From: JABCPO02 sp963546185
Lineage (GTDB): Bacteria; Bacillota; Clostridia; TANB77; CAG-508
Direction of reading: 5' to 3'
NCBI GenBank assembly: GCA_963546185.1
Contig: CAUULU010000065.1
Span: forward strand, 1 to 5,208
Length of the DNA stretch: 5,208 nucleotides
This document shows positions 1 to 5,208 of the stretch, piece after piece (positions within the stretch are counted from its first letter, which is position 1; every line of letters begins with the position of its first letter). A program made the position numbers and the translations under genes. The notes under the pieces are model-generated. The model was not told the origin of the DNA and did not search any database. It was given only the letters and a program-made list of their open reading frames with translations.

Positions 1-1
1 T

Positions 2-717
2 CCATATTCCTTTCTTTTCTTCTTTTGCCTTATTTTGAATAATTTCAAATGTTTTATAATATTTAACATCTGGTGCTACTTTTAGTACTTTTGCATAACC
101 TTCTTCTAATAATTCCTGATTATACATAGTCCCATCTTCTAGATATACATATGATAATAATCTACCGATATCTATCTGTACCTGATACATCTTTTTGTAC
201 ATATACATTTTTATCTTGTAATCTTGATTTTGTATAATCTGATGCTATTTTTCCTTCTTTTGTATTTTTTTCCTTATTTGGATGAACAGATTCTGGTGTA
301 TCTACACCTACAAGTCTTACTGTATATTTTTCATTATTTAAAGTAACTTTTATTGTATCACCATCTACAACAGAAAATACATTTACTAAAACTTTTTTCC
401 CACTATCATAATCTTGTTTAGTAGTTCCTATTTCATTATTATCTATCGTATTTTGTTCTACTTTATTTTCTTCTATAGTTTTGGGAATTTCTTCTTTTTT
501 CTTATACTCTACTTCGTTTCTAACTTGTTCTATCCTAGTTATCTCAAACTTATTATTTTTAAAATCAATACTAAGCTTATATCCTAATAATATTAATATA
601 ATTAATGCTATTATTAGGACTAGTGCTATTATTCCGAAGTACTCTCCAATATTTTTTTATTATATTATATCCTTGTTCAATATCATCTAATTTAATACTA
701 TTTTTCCTTTTTGCCAT
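2..717 (-). CDS. Membrane-anchored staphylococcal-nuclease-like protein, partial at left edge, with two CGG +1 shifts
   Basis: The start ATG (715-717) follows GAGGAAGAT. With two single-base skips (636 and 167) the gene reads 238 residues to the window edge. Residues 1-27 are polar and probably cytoplasmic, 28-46 form a membrane helix (GIIALVLIIALIILILLGY), 47-107 are a charged linker, and from about 108 there is a thermonuclease (SNase) domain. Visible family motifs are VVDGDT (Asp118, Asp120), VRLVGVDTPE (Arg134, Asp139, Glu142) and DRYGR (Arg185). They match staphylococcal nuclease Asp19/Asp21, Arg35, Asp40/Glu43 and Arg87 in spacing, so the enzyme should be active in calcium-dependent cleavage of DNA or RNA outside the membrane. 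The last visible residues, EEKKGIW, match the end of the SNase fold, so few residues are missing. Without the shift at 167 the gene stops at the codon after CGG and loses Arg185 and the C-terminal helices. It lies 30 bases after the large gene, probably in the same operon. Confidence 0.85.
164..167 (-). other. Putative +1 frameshift site CGGT in the nuclease (Gly184)
   Basis: The minus strand reads TAT CGG TAG A. In the incoming frame CGG is followed at once by a stop. Skipping the C gives TAT GGT AGA, that is Tyr-Gly-Arg, the conserved SNase motif that carries the catalytic arginine, and the frame then stays open to the window edge. This site has the strongest protein-family support of the five. 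Confidence 0.85.
633..636 (-). other. Putative +1 frameshift site CGGA in the nuclease N-terminus (Gly28)
   Basis: The minus strand reads GTA CTT CGG AAT AAT. The frame set by the well-placed ATG and ribosome-binding site continues into a stop at 577-579. Skipping the C gives CTT GGA ATA ATA GCA, which begins the hydrophobic membrane helix and joins the start to the nuclease domain. The A7 run at 652-658 is another possible shift point, but using CGG gives an equally good protein and agrees with the other sites. Confidence 0.75.
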
Positions 718-747
718 ATCTTCCTCTAACTTATCTATAATGTATGT

Positions 748-3125
748 CTAATATGAATATACTTGTATATTACTTATTTTTCCTGGTGCATTAATTATCC
801 TATTTGATTTATTATGTTTTACCATAACACTTACTACTGTTATTTTATCTACAGTTGGATCAAAATTTGATATTTTTTTAACTTCCCCTATATTACCAAC
901 TTTAGGTTTTACTACATAGTCATATAATTTATCTCCTACTTTTATTCTTACATATCCAGTAAGTTCATTATCTGTTAATATACTTTCAGTTTTTTGGTAT
1001 TCACTTGGAACTGGTATATTTATCATAAAAGATACACTTTGTAATGTTCTATTTCCTGTAACATTTCCGTACAGATATTGTAGTATTTGGTGCTAAATTT
1101 AGCTCTTCTTTCTTATATTCTAACGTAGAATTATATCCTGGTTCTATAAGCTTATATAGTGCTTGTCTTTCATTTGCAAGTCCTATTGATAATAATCTTT
1201 GTTGAAGACCATTTAATTTTGCTGTCTTATTATTTTTTGGCATTGTAACAGATATATCTGCATAGTTTTTATGATCATAATAATATTTTTTAGTCTTATC
1301 ATCATATTCCCCATCACTTTCAAATCTAATAATCTTTTTCCCTATAATTTTTCTATTACTGTTTTTAGATTCATTAGCATTTAAATATTCTTCTGAATAT
1401 AATGTATTGTAATATGGGTTTATATTATTACTATTTCCTACTTTTGTATCTTCTGTATTAAATACTTCTTTATCTACAAATGCAAGTGTATCGTCTGTTA
1501 TATTAAAATCATTATTTGTACTTGTTGCAATAACATAATTATTATAATTAATATTTCTATTTGCTCCGAAGTCCTTCTGCAAATACAACAAAAGAAATTC
1601 TTTCTATTATTTTTTCCCAATCTGGTTCTGTAATTCTTGGCATCTTGAATTCTGGATTATCTCCAAATTTTTGTCTATTATAGTTTATTGCTGCCATTAT
1701 AAGATTATATTGTATATTATTTTTAATAACCTTTCTCTTATGTTCATTAAATGTAGAATCACCTTCTAATACTTTACCACCAAATATTTGTTTGTCTGTC
1801 TTATTAGATTCAAAATAATCTGGGAACTTTTTAACTATTGTTTCTGTAGCTTGATCTTCTATAATATCACTTTCCTTTAAGTTAGAAAAATTATCATATA
1901 CCCATTTTGAAAATCTAACTGCTTTTAAATAATATTTAATCGCATTTATTTGTTGATCTGCATATGCTCTTTTTGAATTATAATCATTAAGTGCTACTAA
2001 ATATCCTTCATCACCACCATTTGCTCCATTTGCATATGTACTTTTATTTGGTTTTTGTGATTCTGGTATATCATCTGCATAATCATATGTAATATTTCCT
2101 AAATTTACTGTATCTACTAATTTTCTTCCTAAATTTTCTTGTGAATTATTTCTAACTATTTGTTCATTTTGTACATTTATAGTTATTTTAGTCCCCGGAA
2201 CTTTTCTTACCTCATCTATTAATTCATCAATTTGCTTATCTGTTCCTGAATTTGCATCAAGATCTTTAAATTTACTAAGCAAGCTTGCACTTGGTATTAC
2301 ACTTTCACTTCCAACTATCTTTGCAGTTGTATTTTTATCTAAAAGATAACCTGCCTTATTAAATGTCATATTATCTTTTTTACCTGTTATAGCAATATAA
2401 TTGTCTATTGTATAATTTATAAATATATAGTCTGAACCTGAATTATTCAATCTATATCTACTTGAATATGGTATATAATTTTTTAAAACATGTCTTGTTT
2501 TTGTTTTAGCTTTTTCTGCATCTGTTGTATACCTATTACCACCTTCTGGAGTTTCAAAAACTATTGGCTTATATCCATTTGTACCACTAAATTTTTGTGC
2601 TGAATTTTGTACTCCTTTTGTTATCTGTGGCCCTGTAGCTGTTTTTGTTTTATCTATACTAACATTTGTAACTTCAGTATTATTTTGATTTACTGTATAA
2701 TTTTGTGCTTCTGGATCATCTATATGTATAGCATTTCCTTTATTATTATTTTCTGTTACAGGTTCATTTATTGGTGATGTTATATAATAACCATCATATA
2801 ATGTAAAAACACTCAATGGGAAAAATGTATCTATATATTGTTTTGATACATTTGACATTCCAAGTTTTGTACCTAAAGAGTCTTTAAACACATTTACAGA
2901 TGCTTCTACTATACTTCTTAGTACATCTGATACTTTTGAAAATTCTTCATTTGCTGTATTAATTTCAAAAGATTTTATTGCATCTTGTGCAGCTCCTAAA
3001 ACTTTTTTGTCATAATCCAATCGAGCGTTTATAATTTGTATTTGTGTAGATATAACAATAGAAACTACAAAAAATATTGGTAATATTATTAATATATATA
3101 CAATTGTCATTCCTTGTAGTTTCAT
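748..3125 (-). CDS. Large N-anchored surface protein, 791 aa if two +1 shifts occur at CGG codons
   Basis: The start ATG (3123-3125) has an AAAGGG site about six bases upstream. Residues 6-27 (MTIVYILIILPIFFVVSIVI) are a membrane helix. Next comes a segment with KSFEINTANEEFSKVSDVLR and LYDGYYITSP, which I recall from large hypothetical proteins in pilus-like loci of gut Clostridia. The straight frame stops at 1557-1559, three codons after a CGG. The next frame then stops at 1049, six codons after another CGG. Skipping one C at 1568 and one at 1069 joins 519, 166 and 106 residues into one protein ending in TAG (748-750). The downstream pieces have no convincing starts of their own: one would need TTG inside the coding region, the other an ATG without a ribosome-binding site. 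The joined junctions read FVVFAEGLGANRNINYNN and NTTISVGNVTGNRTLQS. Function unknown. Confidence 0.78.
1066..1069 (-). other. Putative +1 frameshift site CGGA in the large surface protein (Gly686)
   Basis: The minus strand reads TCT GTA CGG AAA TGT, and the incoming frame ends at TAG (1049-1051). Skipping the C gives GTA GGA AAT GTT ACA, read as V-G-N-V-T, and the frame stays open for another 106 codons to the TAG at 748-750. Confidence 0.78.
1565..1568 (-). other. Putative +1 frameshift site CGGA in the large surface protein (Gly520)
   Basis: The minus strand reads GGA CTT CGG AGC AAA TAG, so a stop follows three codons after the CTT. Skipping the C gives CTT GGA GCA AAT AGA, read as L-G-A-N-R, and the frame stays open for 166 codons. 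The CTT-C context equals that of the site at 633-636. Confidence 0.8.
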
Positions 3126-3183
3126 ATTTTTCCCTTTCTACTAATTTAAAGTTATTAAATATTATTATTATCTTTATTCTTTT

Positions 3184-3705
3184 TTATCTTGCACCTGTTG
3201 CAGTTACTACTGCTGATTCTTGTGCTGTTATTTCACTTACTTCATTATCTTGAGCAAAAACCATGCTTCTGAAGCTTTGTGCTAATGTCTTATTATTATT
3301 TTTTACTGTTGTTGAGAATGTATCACCTTTCTTTAAGTTATATGATCCTGTTTCTTCTAATGATTTTGAAATTTGTTCTGTATATACTGAATATTGTACA
3401 TTTTCTCCTACAACATTACCATTTACCCATTGGCTTTTTTTACCAATATTTGCATCCATTTTCTTAACTTCCATTGCTACATTATATGTATTTCCTGTTG
3501 TATTTAATGAACTTAATAGTTTATTATATTGTTCTAATGTTACACTACCTGTTGTTGAAACTTCACTTACAAAGTCTGCAACTGCCTTTTTAGCTATTGT
3601 TTGAGCTATATCATTATTTCTTTCTGAAACTGCTAATAATGGGAATATAAATAATAATATCCCTGCAACTATTATTGCTATTATTGTCATTACTGTATCT
3701 TGCAT
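3184..3705 (-). CDS. Small N-anchored membrane protein, TadE/pilin-like (173 aa)
   Basis: The start ATG (3703-3705) follows AAGGAGAAG at good spacing, and the gene ends in TAA. Residues about 4-27 (TVMTIIAIIVAGILLFIFPL) form one membrane helix. The segment after it, with DIAQTIAKKAVADFVSEV and then TLEQYNKLLSSLNTTGNTYN, resembles TadE-like or pseudopilin-like minor proteins in Clostridia pilus-type loci, where a short helical stalk is followed by a small beta domain that begins near the TGNTY motif. This similarity is from memory and not from a search. The gene contains no CGG codon and its frame is continuous. It lies 16 bases after the shifted stop of the gene upstream and 58 bases before the large gene, so co-transcription is likely. 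The exact role is unknown. Confidence 0.83.
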   Translation of the reverse strand: MQDTVMTIIAIIVAGILLFIFPLLAVSERNNDIAQTIAKKAVADFVSEVSTTGSVTLEQYNKLLSSLNTTGNTYNVAMEVKKMDANIGKKSQWVNGNVVGENVQYSVYTEQISKSLEETGSYNLKKGDTFSTTVKNNNKTLAQSFRSMVFAQDNEVSEITAQESAVVTATGAR

Positions 3706-3721
3706 AATCTTCTCCTTAAAA
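3706..3721 (-). promoter_or_regulatory. Ribosome-binding site between the shifted stop and the next gene
   Basis: The 16 bases TTTTAAGGAGAAGATT lie between the TAA reached after the +1 shift (3722-3724) and the next ATG (3703-3705). AAGGAG is correctly spaced. The tight fit supports 3722 as the true end of the gene before it. Confidence 0.75.
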
Positions 3722-4472
3722 TTAAATTTCTCTATATATTATTTCTATTTTATCAGTACCTTTTAAACCTTCTACTAAGTTTTCTCCGGTATTCTTCTTC
3801 TGTATTTATTCTAACATCTCCAGATGCTTGATATTTAACAACAGTTTCTATAAACTTTGTATTTTCTGGAAGTTTAGAAAACCATCCTCCTTTATTAGGA
3901 TCTGTATAATCTACTTCTATTCCATTTATCGCTGATTTAAAACCATTTATAAACATTTCAACTCTTTGTTTAGTAAACTCATCTTTTTCTGTTTTTAATC
4001 CTGCACCTCTCCATGGAGCTGTAAATAAGTATAATGAATCACCAATTTTCCCAAAAGTATTTTTTACTGCTTTTTCATATTCAGTTAAAGTGCTTGCTGC
4101 CTTTGGAGTAAGTCCTGATATTCTTGCAACCTCTCCTTCTAGTCCTAAATCAAATACTTGTTTTAGATTCTTATTTTTATCATATAATTTAACAGTAAAA
4201 TTTTCCTTATAATATCTATGAAGCATTGGTATTATAGTACTTTTAGTTACAGTCCTATTATCAAACTTCTTAATTGCATCATCAATTTTATCTTCATTAT
4301 CATCTGCATTTAATCCTAAGTTATGTGTATATTTTGCCATACCTATTGTACTAAATATACTTTCACTTGTGTTTGATAATGTTGTAAAAAGGTACATTGT
4401 TAAACTTACTGCTATAATAAATACCATAATTCCAAACAAGATATTCATTGCATCAGATATATTTTGATCCAT
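3722..4472 (-). CDS. N-anchored membrane protein, 249 aa if a +1 shift occurs at CGG (3786-3788)
   Basis: The start ATG at 4470-4472 is preceded by TAGGAG about eight bases upstream. One hydrophobic helix spans residues about 8-31 (ILFGIMVFIIAVSLTMYLF). A soluble domain follows, containing TIIPMLHRYYKENF at about residues 80-93 and LYLFTAPWRGAG near 147-158. Read straight through, the frame gives 239 residues with a basic end (YRRKLSRRFKRY) and a TGA at 3753-3755. Skipping the C at 3788 instead gives 228 residues, then glycine, then an end containing GTDKIEIIYREI and a TAA at 3722-3724. As I recall, related proteins end in a similar DKI-x-IIY pattern, and the later stop lies 16 bases before the next ATG with only its ribosome-binding site between, so the shifted end is preferred. 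The function is unknown; its place among other single-pass proteins suggests a part of the same surface apparatus. Confidence 0.8.
3785..3788 (-). other. Putative +1 frameshift site CGGA near the end of the second membrane protein (Gly229)
   Basis: The minus strand reads GAA TAC CGG AGA AAA. The incoming frame stays open for ten more codons after CGG before TGA, so no long open frame is lost and the site is easily missed. Skipping the C gives TAC GGA GAA AAC and a different 21-residue end with TAA at 3722-3724, directly before the next gene's ribosome-binding site. The shifted end is a mixed acidic and hydrophobic sequence; the unshifted one is an Arg/Lys-rich tail. Confidence 0.72.
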
Positions 4473-4594
4473 ATAAAATCTCCTATTTATTATAACTATA
4501 CCTAATTATACCACCAAATCAGTATTTTGCATAGCAATCACACATCAAATTGGTGGCACTATAGATATATTTATTAATTATTATCGATTATTAA
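4473..4594 (-). promoter_or_regulatory. Longest intergenic gap, with an inverted repeat and a possible internal promoter
   Basis: This is the only large gap in the block (122 bases). On the minus strand a 7-base inverted repeat CCACCAA/TTGGTGG (arms 4550-4556 and 4511-4517) encloses 32 bases, within which TTGC-TAT-GCAA (4527-4537) could form a small hairpin. Directly after the second arm comes TATAAT (4505-4510), a good -10 without a convincing -35 at 17 bases. A TAGGAG ribosome-binding site follows before the ATG at 4472. The repeat could be an operator for an internal promoter, or an RNA structure that separates the levels of the first gene from the rest. No U-tract follows the repeat, so it is not a typical terminator. 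Confidence 0.35.
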
Positions 4595-5089
4595 TTATGG
4601 TTTTTGTGTAGAAGAAGATGATGATGATCCTGATCCTGTAACTCTTTCAATTGTTACTTTGTTTATTAAACCTGTTGAATCTACATCTGTTTCAACTTTG
4701 TATGTTGATGCTGATAATATAGCTCTTGCTGCTGCATTTACATCATTTGCAGTATATCCATTACTTTCTCCTGATAATTTACCTGCATTTTGTATTCCTT
4801 TTAATTCTATTTTAGGTTTTCTTGGGTTTTCTTTATCATCTTCACCATATTTACCTGCATTTATTGCAAGTTTGTTTAATAATTGTTTAACTTGTGAACC
4901 TGATTGTCTGCTACCTTCAAAAGATTTGAATTGTGCATTATGAACACTTATTTCTTCTGTAGACATTTGTCCAGCACTTTTTTGAATTTGTTCTTGTGCT
5001 TGGTTGTATATAAACATCCCCATACCTATAATTAATATTGATAATAATATAGCTCCTGCTATAATTAATGCTTTTGAAGCATTTTCCAT
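4595..5089 (-). CDS. Small N-anchored membrane protein, pilin-like, first gene of the operon
   Basis: This 164-residue protein begins MENASKALIIAG. An upstream in-frame ATG would add seven residues, but the strong AGGAGG at 5095-5100 lies inside that extension and about six bases before this ATG, so the shorter start is preferred. Residues about 7-31 form one hydrophobic helix (ALIIAGAILLSILIIGMGMF), followed by a Gln/Glu/Lys-rich amphipathic stretch that could be a short coiled coil. The rest is hydrophilic and probably outside the cell. The C-terminus is a low-complexity glycine/serine run ending STQKP. The layout resembles pilin-like or pseudopilin-like proteins encoded beside similar small membrane proteins in gut Clostridia. 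I do not recognise a named family and see no clear prepilin peptidase site. It contains no CGG codon and its frame is intact. It is the first gene after the promoter and probably the most strongly expressed. The coding call is firm; the pilin-like role is inference. Confidence 0.85.
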   Translation of the reverse strand: MENASKALIIAGAILLSILIIGMGMFIYNQAQEQIQKSAGQMSTEEISVHNAQFKSFEGSRQSGSQVKQLLNKLAINAGKYGEDDKENPRKPKIELKGIQNAGKLSGESNGYTANDVNAAARAILSASTYKVETDVDSTGLINKVTIERVTGSGSSSSSSTQKP

Positions 5090-5094
5090 AAATT

Positions 5095-5100
5095 CCTCCT
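5095..5100 (-). promoter_or_regulatory. Ribosome-binding site that decides the first gene's start
   Basis: The minus strand carries AAGGAGGAATTTATG. The AGGAGG lies six bases before the ATG at 5087-5089 and inside the alternative longer reading frame, which makes the longer start unlikely. Confidence 0.8.
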
Positions 5101-5131
5101 TTTTTATCAAATATATGATAATTTATTTTTT

Positions 5132-5161
5132 ATTATAACATGTATATTTTATCTATCTAAA
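5132..5161 (-). promoter_or_regulatory. Extended -10 promoter for the operon
   Basis: On the minus strand there is a perfect TATAAT (5132-5137) with an upstream TG at 5139-5140, forming TGTTATAAT. The hexamer TTTAGA (5156-5161) lies 18 bases further up and matches TTGACA at four positions. A/T tracts further upstream could act as an UP element. The predicted start, near 5125, leaves a leader of about 36 bases before the first ATG. This is the only strong promoter seen before the block, so it probably drives all five genes. Confidence 0.65.
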
Positions 5162-5208
5162 AATATTTTTTCAATATTTAAAACATATTTGTTATATTTT
5201 GTTATATT

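Noticed and set aside
652..658. Frameshift or slippage at the A7 run in the nuclease gene
   Set aside because: It could explain that one break only. The nearby in-frame CGG at 634-636 explains it equally well and follows the same rule as the four other sites.
481..690. Plus-strand open frame of 69 codons
   Set aside because: It is a mirror of the antisense coding strand of the nuclease, rich in hydrophobic residues and with no ribosome-binding site. The plus-strand frames at 3263-3604, 3279-3467 and 4659-4943 are rejected for the same reason.
748..3125. Three separate genes or a pseudogene remnant
   Set aside because: The second piece would start at a TTG within the upstream gene and the third at an ATG without a ribosome-binding site, and both breaks are single-base and sit on CGG. 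Decay would give mixed lesions.
164..3788. CGG reassigned to another amino acid (for example Trp or Gln) without a frameshift
   Set aside because: At four of the five sites the unshifted frame reaches a stop, at one of them in the very next codon, so a new meaning alone does not restore the protein.
164..3788. Random sequencing or assembly indels
   Set aside because: Five independent single-base excesses, all C before GG and all in-frame CGG, are very unlikely. A systematic basecalling error cannot be fully excluded, but the out-of-frame CGG at 2195-2197 needs no correction.
4571..4597. A/T palindrome after the first gene as a terminator
   Set aside because: The symmetry around ATCGAT is interrupted by several mismatches, contains almost no G or C, and has no clear U-tract.
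5191..5208. Direct repeat of GTTATATT at the right edge
   Set aside because: An 8-base A/T-rich repeat in an A/T-rich intergenic region is expected by chance, and the window ends there.

Overview
The window is very A+T-rich. All of its genes lie on the minus strand and most have clear Gram-positive ribosome-binding sites, which suggests a low-GC Firmicute, most likely an uncultured gut Clostridia-type bacterium (inference from composition and protein style). Read from right to left it is one operon-like block: an extended -10 promoter (5132-5161), a small single-pass membrane protein (4595-5089), a second one of 249 residues (3722-4472), a third of 173 residues (3184-3705), a large N-anchored protein of 791 residues (748-3125), and a membrane-anchored staphylococcal-nuclease-like protein (2-717) that runs off the left edge. 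Gaps inside the block are 16-58 bases, apart from one of 122 bases after the first gene. No stretch longer than 300 bases lacks a gene.

The first four genes each start with one hydrophobic helix followed by a long, probably extracellular, domain. They resemble the sets of pilin-like/TadE-like proteins found together in gut Clostridia. Their exact function is not known to me; a role in a surface or pilus-like apparatus is inference.

The striking observation is in the reading frames. Three of the five genes appear broken, at five places in total. Each break falls exactly on an in-frame CGG codon, and each is repaired by the same rule: skip the C and read the next three bases, GGA or GGT, as glycine. 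The number of CGG codons in a gene (0, 1, 0, 2, 2) equals the number of frame breaks in it. No in-frame CGG is compatible with being read as ordinary arginine with the frame kept. One site restores the conserved Tyr-Gly-Arg motif, including the catalytic arginine, of the nuclease. Another moves a stop codon so that the gene ends just before the next gene's ribosome-binding site.

The simplest reading is that CGG (as CGGA/CGGT) acts in this organism as a +1 frameshift signal or four-base glycine codon. This would be a bacterial analogue of the AGG frameshifts in Perkinsus mitochondrial cox1. The alternatives, systematic sequencing error or gene decay, fit poorly but cannot be excluded from one window.
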